The notes below the pieces were generated by a model, which ran no database searches, was not told where the DNA came from, and saw only the letters and a program-made list of their open reading frames with translations. 64,000 bases of DNA from CAYMEV01 sp964389675 [NCBI: uncultured Candidatus Sumerlaeota bacterium] (lineage in GTDB: Bacteria; CAYMEV01): positions 1 to 64,000 of the forward strand of contig CAYMEV010000018.1 of the NCBI GenBank assembly GCA_964389675.1. The letters run 5' to 3'. A program made the position numbers and the translations under genes. Positions 27,594 through 36,469 of this stretch are shown here, one piece after another. The first letter of the stretch is position 1, and each line of letters starts with the position of its first letter.

Positions 27594-27621
27594 AATATAT
27601 ATCAAATCTTATCAATGTCAA
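27594..27621 (-). promoter_or_regulatory. Sigma-70 promoter of cassette 1 pilV-pilX
   Basis: The minus strand reads TTGACA (27616-27621), 16 bases, TATATT (27594-27599). The predicted start is about 46 bases before the ATG at 27541. It lies in the 304-base divergent gap between the two cassettes. The middle of that gap (27622-27780) is AT-rich and shows no gene. Confidence 0.65.
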
Positions 27622-27781
27622 TATTAACCTGTATATAATTATCAGGATAATTTTATCTGAGGCCTTAAATCCTTCATGTTCGGTATTTTAATCATAATAC
27701 CTGTGCAGGGGAACTTAATACCCTGTCATGTGTTTTCCTTGAAAAATAAGATATTTTTATGCAATAAACCTGCAAAATAGT

Positions 27782-27810
27782 TTGAATTATTTATTTGAGC
27801 ACTGTATATT
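27782..27810 (+). promoter_or_regulatory. Sigma-70 promoter of the second PilW-like gene
   Basis: TTGAAT (27782-27787), 17 bases, TATATT (27805-27810). The predicted start near 27817 is about 29 bases before the ATG at 27846, which follows CAGGAGC. Confidence 0.65.
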
Positions 27811-27845
27811 TATCTATGGAAATAAAAAAACCAGGAGCAAAAAAA

Positions 27846-28967
27846 ATGAAGTTTAATAAAGAATCGGGCTTCAGCCTGATAGAACTGCTTATTTCAATTA
27901 TCCTGTTCGGCTTTATATCGGCAGGGGTCATGATAGCAATGAGGACATCATTCAGGACCACAACAGTGTCACGGAACCTGGATGAGATCGGCATCAATGT
28001 CAGCCAGGCCCTTTCCATTATGAAACACGATATACAGGAAGCAGGCAGATACGTTTCACAGGGCATAGTGATCCCCAATAACCCTGTAAATACCAGTATA
28101 CTATACGGCTTTGACAGGAATGCATGCCATGACGACCTTTCAGCACCAATAAACATATCCACGCTATCAGGCACCCCTCTGGGACAGATACCTGAAGACA
28201 CGGATGTCATAGCATTTGTTACAATGGCCCCTCCTGACCAGCTCGGGCTCATAGGCTGTGACCCTTCCGGCCCTCCGGCAGGCCCCCAGCCAGTTTCTGT
28301 CAACTATATAGCAGGCGCTAATGTAATTGAGGTGGATGACGGGTCGGATTTTGCATGCTATATGGCAAATACTGCACAAAGGCCTGTTTTTGCAATCCTT
28401 TTTACAAGCATATCAAACAATATCTTAAGCGAGATGTTCACCATTGAAAATATCAATGCAAATACACTGGAAATAGCAAATGATACATTCTCAAACGGCA
28501 CATTAAGCAGGGAATACCTTACAAATTCAGCGGTATACCTTATCGGGGCCAATCCTAATGCCTGCAAGATCGAGTATTTTATCCTGGAGAGCAATCAGCC
28601 CAATCCAAAGGACCCCAATACACCGCTGAGGCACCTTGCAAAGAGGATAAACAACAGGGAGGTCTATATTGTCTCAGATAATATAACCAACCTGCAGGCT
28701 GAATATGTAATGTATGACGGAAGCAGGATACAGGATATAGCGTCAGAGCCCCTTAGCAACAGTAATTTCCCTGTTGTCGTTGAGATAATGCTCTCTGTCA
28801 GGTCAGATGATATGGTCAGGGGAAATGAGGATTCACCGGCAGATATTGATCCTGTAACACTGACAGACAGGGCAAGGTATATCGAGGAAACTCACCATAC
28901 CATAATAACCGTAAAGGGAATGACATATAAGCCTACAAACGAGGTTGCAACTCCGTATTATCCATAG
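27846..28967 (+). CDS. PilW-like prepilin, cassette 2
   Basis: 373 residues starting at the ATG behind CAGGAGC. The prepilin signal reads 'MKFNKESGFSLIELLISIIL', the canonical Gly|Phe cleavage with Glu5. The body is collinear with the cassette 1 copy: 'TDVIAFVTM', 'LGLIGCDPSG', 'CKIEYFILESNQ', 'DPNTPLRHLAKRINNRE', and the C-terminal 'LTDRARYIEETHHTIITVKG'. Identity in these blocks is high and elsewhere moderate, so the pair is an old tandem duplication, not a recent one. It converges on the Ig-like membrane-protein gene with a 39-base gap in which I see no hairpin. Confidence 0.88.
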   Translation: MKFNKESGFSLIELLISIILFGFISAGVMIAMRTSFRTTTVSRNLDEIGINVSQALSIMKHDIQEAGRYVSQGIVIPNNPVNTSILYGFDRNACHDDLSAPINISTLSGTPLGQIPEDTDVIAFVTMAPPDQLGLIGCDPSGPPAGPQPVSVNYIAGANVIEVDDGSDFACYMANTAQRPVFAILFTSISNNILSEMFTIENINANTLEIANDTFSNGTLSREYLTNSAVYLIGANPNACKIEYFILESNQPNPKDPNTPLRHLAKRINNREVYIVSDNITNLQAEYVMYDGSRIQDIASEPLSNSNFPVVVEIMLSVRSDDMVRGNEDSPADIDPVTLTDRARYIEETHHTIITVKGMTYKPTNEVATPYYP

Positions 28968-29006
28968 CCCTGTATTTTTTGCTGTTTTGTGAATTAGTTT
29001 GAAATT

Positions 29007-29738
29007 TTATAAGAGCCTGTCCCTTTCGGTATAGGTGTCATCCCTCTTGACAGCCGGCCTTCTTGCAGGCCTTCTTCCCCTGGCAGGCTGTTTTTTTGTT
29101 TCCTTTACAGGTTTTGAGGTTGCTTTTTTTATCATATAGGCACAGAAACCTATGATGATAAGAAATAGCAATATCTGTATGCCTATCGGCAGGGGCCCTC
29201 CCCTTTCCTTCAGCATTATGACTGCAGGGCTTGCAGGCAGGCCGAATGAGGATTCCCGCCCTACAAGGTTCATGGCCTTAATGTAGAAGCGGATCTCTTT
29301 CCCGAGGTAGTATTTTGGTACTGAGACTGTAAAACTCTGCTCATAGATCCTTCTTTCCCCTGACATTATCTCCCTGCGGAGCGACTGGTCCTCTGCACTG
29401 CTTATAATATCATAGGTACTGCCGTCAGGAGTCTGGATATAGAAAAAGCAGTTTGTAAGAAATGGCGAGATGGTTGTAATTATGATCCCTGGCGGTTCTC
29501 CGGAAGGATCGTAGCTGTCAGGATAATCAACGGTAATGTCTATTTTCAGGGGGTCAACATAGGCTTTATCTATCTTTTCTTCTTCTTCACCATCATCATA
29601 AAAGCTTGTCCAGTCATCATCATTGGTATCATCTGCGGTTACGACAGCGCCTTCATCATCAGTGATGACGCCTGAGCATAAAAAAAGCGGGAATAGCAGT
29701 ATAACTGCTATTCCCATCCATATTGCCACTGGTCTCAT
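29007..29738 (-). CDS. Single-span membrane protein with acidic linker and periplasmic beta domain
   Basis: 243 residues. An N-terminal signal or anchor (about 1-25) is followed by a very acidic stretch (about 28-58, many Asp and Glu). A ~110-residue beta-rich domain follows ('FYIQTPDGSTYDI', 'FTVSVPKYYLGKEIRFYIKA') that looks immunoglobulin- or fibronectin-like. A C-terminal helix (about 185-203) and a basic cytoplasmic tail rich in Arg, Pro and Lys complete it. I do not recognise the family. It follows the cassette 2 PilX-like gene by 7 bases and has no counterpart in cassette 1, so it may be an accessory that links that pilus subunit to the inner membrane. Confidence 0.6.
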   Translation of the reverse strand: MRPVAIWMGIAVILLFPLFLCSGVITDDEGAVVTADDTNDDDWTSFYDDGEEEEKIDKAYVDPLKIDITVDYPDSYDPSGEPPGIIITTISPFLTNCFFYIQTPDGSTYDIISSAEDQSLRREIMSGERRIYEQSFTVSVPKYYLGKEIRFYIKAMNLVGRESSFGLPASPAVIMLKERGGPLPIGIQILLFLIIIGFCAYMIKKATSKPVKETKKQPARGRRPARRPAVKRDDTYTERDRLL

Positions 29739-29745
29739 AAAAAAA

Positions 29746-31854
29746 TCAATTCACCTTGGATAATTCAAATATTCTTGCCCTGAGCCCTGCCTGGGGATAA
29801 AAAGGAGGCGTCATGATCCTGAACCTCAGGTCATAATACCAGCTGTGGGTCATACCCTGAAGGTATGTAGAACTCATTGTCCCGAAGGCTGTCCTGTTGT
29901 TTGCAGCATAGGAACCCCTTAAAAAGAACCTGCCCTTCTGGTTGGTCCCGTCAATAGGGTCAGGGTTGTTTATTGAAGTAGGCAGGTTTGAAGACGGTGT
30001 GCCGAAGTTCTTGAAATATATCATATTTCCCATGGAACCGTGTGTCCTGTTGCTGGAACCGCCTGACTGGGAAAGCCCGGTGCATATGATCCCGGCATCT
30101 ACATAGAAGGGCGTGTCAAAATTCCTTGTAGATCCGTCCTCCGGATCATAGAAGAATGGGAATATTGCCACATTCCTTGCGACAATACCGTTCACATAGC
30201 TTATCTGAGAATAGTCATAGGGTGTAAAATCAGGGCTCAATGGTATCTGATAGTCCTTGAATACAAAATTGTCTGTTATTACTACATCCATGGATGTATA
30301 TATGGTCATCCTGCCGTAAGTCTCGCCTGAAAGCCCCCTTATGCTCCTGTCTATTGCCCAGTCACGCTTATCATGCTCTGAGGAAAGAGTGATACCCTGC
30401 CCCTTTTGAGACAGCCAGAACTTATCCGTATTTCCATTGTCAACCCAGCCGATATTACCGTCAACATAGATGCCGAGGCCCTCGTCATTGAACGGCCCTT
30501 CATAAATATCCTCCATCTGGCCTGAACCGCGGAAGACAGGGACCTGCTCTACATTGGAGATCTCATTGTTATGGTCATATGTGAGCCGGTAAAATCTCCT
30601 TGTCATCCTCTCTATATCCCCGCTTTCATTCCTCTCTATATCTATGGTCCATCGGAAGAGAAGGTTTCTAGCGCCTATTGCCGCCTGGTATGGAGGCTGT
30701 TCAATAGTGATGTGGTTGTTGTAGACCCTGTTTCCGTTAGGGTCTATGAGCCCCGAGTCAAGGGCCTCAAAGTCCATGGATACATCGCCGTAGATGAATA
30801 TTCCCCCTTCAGGCCTGGAAGCGTCAGGAATAACAACGCATTCAGGATTGTGGTCCGGAGCCGGCTGATAGCCTCCGTTCGGGTTCTGTGGAGGATTTGA
30901 TTCAGGGTCCCCGTTCCATATCTGGTTCCTTATTGCTTCTGTATCATCCCTTGTGGGGAATTCTACGTATTCAGGATTGTTGTTTATCTGGTTCCATCCC
31001 CCGTATGTCGTCCTGAGGTCTTCATCAGCCCAGCCTGCCACGCCGAACCATCCCTCATTTACATTGCCAGAAGAGCCCCAGAGATACTGCCTGTATTCTT
31101 CGTCATAATCCCATCGGGCAAGCGGGCTTGAACCCCACCTGAAGGTATTGTTGAAACTTCCGCCTGCAACAACGCTCAGATTCGGCGTCCTTCCGTAATC
31201 CCAGGATACGAAGATCGGGTCTTCAGGGTCAAAATACCACCCTGATGTATTGTAAAGGTTGGTGGTCTCATTGAAATGGACAGGCCCGTGAAGCCTTGTC
31301 CCTCTTCCAACCCTGTCATTTGTTCCTATCCACCATATATCCTTGGGATGAGTGTTTAAGAAATAGACCCACCTTGTGAATGTATCTGCCTCTACCCTGA
31401 GGCGCATTCTCATCAGCACCTCGTTTGACATGCCTCCCTGTGGTCCTGCTGACCTTCCTGCTATCATTACCTCGAAATCCTGCGGGACAACATTGGGGCC
31501 GTGACTGCCTTCAAGGCGCTCGATCGATAGAACCTCAAACTCGCCTATGACTGCAGGATTGCCATCTGTACCAGTAACAGATATCGGGTATGGAGACTGC
31601 AGCTCTGCAGGAAGGTTCTCAAATTCCTCTCCCGCAGGCCACGGCGGAGTCCTGCTTATTGTCTGGAAGAAGGCTGATACCATGTTCGCCCCGGTAAGGG
31701 CATTGACATAAGCTATTCCTGTATCCGTATGGCTCGAAGTCCTTTGTATTCCTGTTGAAGAAAGATAAAGTATTCCAACTGACATTACTGCAAAGAGCAG
31801 AAGTACCATAAGTACAGTAACCAGCATAAAGCCTTTTTTATAACGACTAACCAT
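29746..31854 (-). CDS. Large PilX-like prepilin-domain protein, cassette 2
   Basis: 702 residues. It opens with a PilX-type leader and helix ('YKKGFMLVTVLMVLLLFAV'), again without Glu5. A long secreted part follows that aligns by eye with the cassette 1 copy: 'RLHGPVHFNETTN', 'GGIFIYGDVSMDFEA', 'GLGIYVDGNIGW', 'IRGLSGETYGRMTIYTS'. Tryptophan and tyrosine are abundant in the middle region, as in extracellular beta proteins. It lies between the PilV-like gene (39-base gap) and the Ig-like gene (7-base gap). Probably a surface subunit of a pilus or pseudopilus. The specific activity is unknown. Confidence 0.78.
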   Translation of the reverse strand: MVSRYKKGFMLVTVLMVLLLFAVMSVGILYLSSTGIQRTSSHTDTGIAYVNALTGANMVSAFFQTISRTPPWPAGEEFENLPAELQSPYPISVTGTDGNPAVIGEFEVLSIERLEGSHGPNVVPQDFEVMIAGRSAGPQGGMSNEVLMRMRLRVEADTFTRWVYFLNTHPKDIWWIGTNDRVGRGTRLHGPVHFNETTNLYNTSGWYFDPEDPIFVSWDYGRTPNLSVVAGGSFNNTFRWGSSPLARWDYDEEYRQYLWGSSGNVNEGWFGVAGWADEDLRTTYGGWNQINNNPEYVEFPTRDDTEAIRNQIWNGDPESNPPQNPNGGYQPAPDHNPECVVIPDASRPEGGIFIYGDVSMDFEALDSGLIDPNGNRVYNNHITIEQPPYQAAIGARNLLFRWTIDIERNESGDIERMTRRFYRLTYDHNNEISNVEQVPVFRGSGQMEDIYEGPFNDEGLGIYVDGNIGWVDNGNTDKFWLSQKGQGITLSSEHDKRDWAIDRSIRGLSGETYGRMTIYTSMDVVITDNFVFKDYQIPLSPDFTPYDYSQISYVNGIVARNVAIFPFFYDPEDGSTRNFDTPFYVDAGIICTGLSQSGGSSNRTHGSMGNMIYFKNFGTPSSNLPTSINNPDPIDGTNQKGRFFLRGSYAANNRTAFGTMSSTYLQGMTHSWYYDLRFRIMTPPFYPQAGLRARIFELSKVN

Positions 31855-31893
31855 AAATAAAATAACCCCCTATGGTTTTTGGATATGGTATAA

Positions 31894-32385
31894 CTATACC
31901 CCGAGGTATACAGATTTATTCAGGTCAATAACCGCCGGCATGGACATTGTCCTCTGCCTGCCTGTGGTATCAGTCCACCTGACGGTAACCACGACCCTGA
32001 CCCTCGGGCCATATTCCGGGTCTTCAGGCATACGGTTCACCAGTATCTGCCTTTCAAAGTTCTGATAACGGGGTATAAGGGGATTTCCGGGATCATCATA
32101 TCCTGCAACATTGGGCACTACATGGTTTGCAAGCTCTCGTATGGGCTGGAAGGTATTCATTATGGCATTACTTGCGAGGGCTGTCTGCACAGGGTTGGAC
32201 GGCTGATTTAAGAGCTCTATCGTGCCTGTAAGTATCTCTGAGGCTATGAGAAGATCCTGAGATGTCTCAACATTCTTGACTGAAAGGGGAAATATATTCG
32301 ATATTGCCAGTATGCCTATGGTAAACAGCAAAAGGGCTATCAGAACTTCAACAAGCCCGAAGCCTCCTGTTTTATTCCGTTTCAT
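31894..32385 (-). CDS. PilV-like prepilin, cassette 2
   Basis: I choose the ATG at 32385 because AAAGGAG lies 8 bases upstream and the prepilin leader follows directly: 'MKRNKTGGFGLVEVLIALLL', cleavage at Gly|Phe, Glu5 present. The 163-residue protein has exactly the length of its cassette 1 paralogue and shares the 'NVETSQDLLIASEI' block. First gene of the second minus-strand pilin operon. A PilV/GspI-type minor pilin. Confidence 0.88.
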   Translation of the reverse strand: MKRNKTGGFGLVEVLIALLLFTIGILAISNIFPLSVKNVETSQDLLIASEILTGTIELLNQPSNPVQTALASNAIMNTFQPIRELANHVVPNVAGYDDPGNPLIPRYQNFERQILVNRMPEDPEYGPRVRVVVTVRWTDTTGRQRTMSMPAVIDLNKSVYLGV

Positions 32386-32423
32386 ATACCATTCTCCTTT
32401 CATATAGAACATCTCCATTTAAA

Positions 32424-32452
32424 AATATACTCATTGTTTTTTTCATAGTCAA
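32424..32452 (-). promoter_or_regulatory. Sigma-70 promoter of cassette 2 pilV-pilX operon
   Basis: The minus strand reads TTGACT (32447-32452), 17 bases, TATATT (32424-32429). The predicted start is about 33 bases before the ATG at 32385. The -10 box is identical to that of the cassette 1 operon. Confidence 0.65.
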
Positions 32453-32470
32453 TACTTAATTAAAAATTTA

Positions 32471-32498
32471 TTGAAAAAATTCTCTGAAATGATAGAAT
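32471..32498 (+). promoter_or_regulatory. Promoter of the metallophosphoesterase gene
   Basis: TTGAAA (32471-32476), 16 bases, TAGAAT (32493-32498). The predicted start is about 18 bases before the ATG at 32523. Confidence 0.55.
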
Positions 32499-32522
32499 TT
32501 ATATAAATAAGGATAAAAATAT

Positions 32523-33380
32523 ATGAACCTTAAGATCCTGCACCTCTCAGACAGCCATATTTTCTCATTATCAGGCAATATGAACGACATCATGAACACT
32601 GAGAAAAACATCATGAAGCCATACTATAATATCTCAAAACGTGTAAGGATCTTCCTCACGAAGAAGGAGAAGAACCATAATCTCTTTACTCTGCAGGATG
32701 CTCTCAAAGGGCAGGATTACCATCATCTTATCTTTACCGGGGACCTTACCCAGACAAGCAATTTTGACGAATTCATAATAGGAAGGAACGCTCTATATTC
32801 ACTGAGGGAAACCCTGAACTCAAGGTTCAGCATAATCCCCGGGAACCATGATAATCTTCCCAATAAAGACAGGATAAATTTTTACAGCTTTTTCAATGTC
32901 CCTCAGAAGAATTATATCCAGGTTTTCAGGGAATCAGGCTACTGCATTATAGGATTTGATTCGACATCCTTCCTCTACGGGCTTAAGAATCCCCTGTCTG
33001 CCATAGAATATGTCACCCTTTCAGCAAAGGGGGAAGTGACCAAAAATCAGCTCAAATGGCTCAGGGCAACTCTTCAGAATCCTCAATTAAAAAACCTGTA
33101 CAAGATAATATTGCTCCACCACCATCCGATCACACATAATAATGACAGTTTTATCAGAAACCTGGCTCTTCCGAGAATAAGAAACTCTAGAAGCTTTCTT
33201 TCATTCCTCCGGGAAATGGGGGTCAACCTTGTGCTCTATGGCCATAAGCATCCCAGGACTTCATGCTACAGGAAGATCGACGGCATACACTTCGTTTTGG
33301 CCCCGAGCATTAGGGATGGCCTGTACAACTCTATCGAACTCAAGGGAAGCGATATAGATATCAGGACCTGTTCTGTTTAG
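32523..33380 (+). CDS. Calcineurin-like metallophosphoesterase
   Basis: 285 residues with all five metallophosphoesterase motifs: 'LHLSDSHIF' (Asp-x-His), 'FTGDLTQ' (Gly-Asp), 'IPGNHDN' (Gly-Asn-His-Asp), 'LLHHHPI' and 'LYGHKHPR' (Gly-His-x-His). No signal peptide, so a cytoplasmic binuclear metal phosphohydrolase. CpdA-like cyclic-nucleotide phosphodiesterases and many unassigned phosphatases share this fold. The substrate cannot be chosen. It is monocistronic between its own promoter and the terminator at 33410-33448. Confidence 0.85.
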   Translation: MNLKILHLSDSHIFSLSGNMNDIMNTEKNIMKPYYNISKRVRIFLTKKEKNHNLFTLQDALKGQDYHHLIFTGDLTQTSNFDEFIIGRNALYSLRETLNSRFSIIPGNHDNLPNKDRINFYSFFNVPQKNYIQVFRESGYCIIGFDSTSFLYGLKNPLSAIEYVTLSAKGEVTKNQLKWLRATLQNPQLKNLYKIILLHHHPITHNNDSFIRNLALPRIRNSRSFLSFLREMGVNLVLYGHKHPRTSCYRKIDGIHFVLAPSIRDGLYNSIELKGSDIDIRTCSV

Positions 33381-33397
33381 GAAATATTTTTTTAAAC

Positions 33398-33411
33398 GGG
33401 GGGGGGGGGGG
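33398..33411. repeat. Homopolymer of 14 G
   Basis: An uninterrupted run of 14 G lies 17 bases after the metallophosphoesterase stop and abuts the terminator stem. Such tracts are prone to slippage in vivo and to sequencing or assembly artefacts. It lies outside any coding frame, so it would not switch a protein by frameshift. Confidence 0.9.
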
Positions 33412-33448
33412 ATTCAGGCCGGGGATTATTAACCGGCCTGAATCCTTT
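33410..33448. terminator. Convergent-gene terminator hairpin
   Basis: A perfect 13-bp stem, GGATTCAGGCCGG (33410-33422) with CCGGCCTGAATCC (33433-33445), has a 10-base loop and a short TTT tail. It lies between the metallophosphoesterase gene and the convergent TPR gene. The U-tract is short, so termination efficiency in either direction is uncertain. Confidence 0.75.
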
Positions 33449-33480
33449 AATAAGTATCTGCTTTATATTTTATATTTTGC

Positions 33481-34683
33481 CTATAGCTGGTTGGTTTCTG
33501 CCTGTTCCCTTCTTAGCCTTTCCTCTTCCTCAAGCCTCCTGATCTCTTCTTCTTCAGCCTTTTTCTGCTCATCCTGATCGATCTGTTTTTTTACTATTTC
33601 GAGGGCTTCCTGTGCAGCACTATAGCCTGGCCTCAGCTTCAGGGCAGTTTCATATGCTGACCTGGCCTCAGGCCTTTTTTCCTGCTTATTGAGGGTAAGG
33701 CCCAGATAGTAGTATGCTTCAGCATCGGTCTTGTCCTTCTGTATCGATGTATTTAATGCACTCTCGGCATTCTCATAACTCTCGGAGTTGAAATAGGCTA
33801 TCCCGAGGAATTTATGGGCTTCTGCCTGCTTGTCGGTGTTTGCAGAAATAGCTTTTTTAAGGCTGTCTATTGCCATCTTATTGTCCCCTGCATTTATATA
33901 TGACCTTGCAAGGAACATGTTTGCATCATCATTAAGCTTGGAGGGCTTTGGAGTATCCACCAGTTTCTTTGCTATTGAGACAGCAAGATTGGAATCCTGT
34001 GTTCCAATGGCAGCTGACCAGTATTCTATCAATGAATAGAAGTCTTTTTCCTCAAGCTTGGCAAGCTCCATTATGCCGGAATTTTTGAAGTAACTGAGCG
34101 CTTCTGCGTTCTTGTTCAGTTTTGATGCAGATTTTGCAAGCAGAAGGTCAAGTTCGGTCTGCCTTACACCTTCTTTATACGGCTCAGCAAGCAGGTCATA
34201 GGTTGCTTTATAATCCTTTTTTGTAAAATAGTATATCTCACCAAGGGCAACCAGGGTTTTTGCATAACGGGGCTTAGTCCTGGGGTCTTTGCTTCCCTTC
34301 AGCTTTCCTAATGCTGTTTTGTATTCATTTACAGCCTTGTCGACAGCCTTTGTCTGCATATAGATAATTCCCAGCTCAATATTATGAGCGTATTGACCAA
34401 AAAACCTGTCATCCCTTTCTGAGATCTTTGCTGCCTCTTCCAGGGCTACAACAGCTTCATCAGTATTGCCTTTCATCCTGTAGGCTATACCCAGATTGAG
34501 ATATGCGAAATAGAAATTCGGGTCAAGGGTCAGCACATCCCTGAATTTTGTTATTGCTGTATCAAAATCATTCTTCCTGAGGGCGGCATTGCCCTCCCTG
34601 TAGATCAGAGCTGCATCCTGAGAATAGATGACCGATGAGAATACAGCCACGACCATAATAAATACCAGCATAGTCTTTTTCAT
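33481..34683 (-). CDS. Exported TPR-repeat protein
   Basis: 400 residues. A signal peptide (MKKTMLVFIMVVAVFSSVIYS) is followed by about eight tetratricopeptide repeats, the clearest at the start ('GNAALRKNDFDTAITKFRDV', 'AYLNLGIAYRMKGNTDEAVVAL') and in the C-terminal half ('AYYYLGLTLNKQEKRPEARSAY'). A charged C-terminal tail rich in Glu and Arg (about 365-400) ends the protein. It is a periplasmic or membrane-attached scaffold whose partner is not evident. It is monocistronic with its own promoter at 34738-34766. It is distinct in sequence from the TPR protein at 14011. Confidence 0.8.
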   Translation of the reverse strand: MKKTMLVFIMVVAVFSSVIYSQDAALIYREGNAALRKNDFDTAITKFRDVLTLDPNFYFAYLNLGIAYRMKGNTDEAVVALEEAAKISERDDRFFGQYAHNIELGIIYMQTKAVDKAVNEYKTALGKLKGSKDPRTKPRYAKTLVALGEIYYFTKKDYKATYDLLAEPYKEGVRQTELDLLLAKSASKLNKNAEALSYFKNSGIMELAKLEEKDFYSLIEYWSAAIGTQDSNLAVSIAKKLVDTPKPSKLNDDANMFLARSYINAGDNKMAIDSLKKAISANTDKQAEAHKFLGIAYFNSESYENAESALNTSIQKDKTDAEAYYYLGLTLNKQEKRPEARSAYETALKLRPGYSAAQEALEIVKKQIDQDEQKKAEEEEIRRLEEEERLRREQAETNQL

Positions 34684-34737
34684 AAATCAAGCTCCTTAGC
34701 ATATATTTTGCAAAAGCAAAATCTTTTGAATTTTATT

Positions 34738-34766
34738 CTTTTATCAAAGTTAGACCGGCTTGTCAA
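34738..34766 (-). promoter_or_regulatory. Probable promoter of the TPR gene
   Basis: The minus strand reads TTGACA (34761-34766), 17 bases, TAAAAG (34738-34743). The -35 box is perfect and the -10 box is weak; the start would be about 48 bases before the ATG at 34683. A second TTGACA on the plus strand at 34789-34794 may serve the divergent tgt gene, but its -10 is unclear. Confidence 0.45.
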
Positions 34767-34846
34767 TAATTTTTATTCCCTGTTATATTTGACAAAATGC
34801 TTAAGCAAAATGTTTATTTTTGTTTTTATTTTTGTTTTTATTTTAA

Positions 34847-35989
<1,143 letters not shown>

Positions 35990-35995
35990 TATATC

Positions 35996-36024
35996 TTGAC
36001 TCGATCTTATCCCTGATACATAAT
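35996..36024 (+). promoter_or_regulatory. Probable promoter of yajC-secD-secF
   Basis: TTGACT (35996-36001), 17 bases, CATAAT (36019-36024), immediately after tgt. It implies a leader of about 130 bases before yajC. That leader holds two short perfect inverted repeats, TGACAA-CT-TTGTCA (36066-36079) and AAGAA-AA-TTCTT (36082-36093). Confidence 0.45.
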
Positions 36025-36160
36025 AGCAGTTCAAATTTACTATGGATTTTGCTTTTGCTGTTTGCTGACAACTTTGTCATTAAGAAAATTCTTTACAAAA
36101 TCCTGAATTTTCATACAAACTATAAAATCCATAAATCTAAAGATATAAGGAGGGTCAATA

Positions 36161-36457
36161 ATGGGCGACATGGGTAATTTCCTCGGCAGTCCTATTATAA
36201 TGCTTGTAGTCATCTTTGCATTGTTCTATTTTCTTATAATCCTGCCTCAGAAGAGAAAGCAGAGGGAAATGAAGGATATGCTGGAAAGCCTTAAGAAGGG
36301 AGACAAGGTTATCACACAGGGGGGGATCGTAGGAACTATTTCATCAATTACAGATGAAGAGGTTCAGCTTAAGGTATCAGAAAATGTCAAGATTACATTC
36401 CTTAAAAATGCAATACTGGCAAAGAAACCAGACCAAACGCAAAATAAACAATCATAA
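36161..36457 (+). CDS. yajC: Sec translocon accessory protein YajC
   Basis: 98 residues with one N-terminal membrane helix (about 9-28, 'IIMLVVIFALFYFLIILPQ') and the family's 'PQKRKQREMKDMLESLKKGD' with 'VITQGGIVGTI'. YajC joins SecDF in the holo-translocon. AAGGAGGG precedes the ATG. It is the first gene of the yajC-secD-secF operon, 12 bases before secD. Confidence 0.93.
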   Translation: MGDMGNFLGSPIIMLVVIFALFYFLIILPQKRKQREMKDMLESLKKGDKVITQGGIVGTISSITDEEVQLKVSENVKITFLKNAILAKKPDQTQNKQS

Positions 36458-36469
36458 GGAGAGGCTACT

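Noticed and set aside
27542-27845. A small gene in the 304-base gap between the pilin cassettes
   Set aside because: No frame with a ribosome site is present; the ends are taken by two promoters and the middle is AT-rich.
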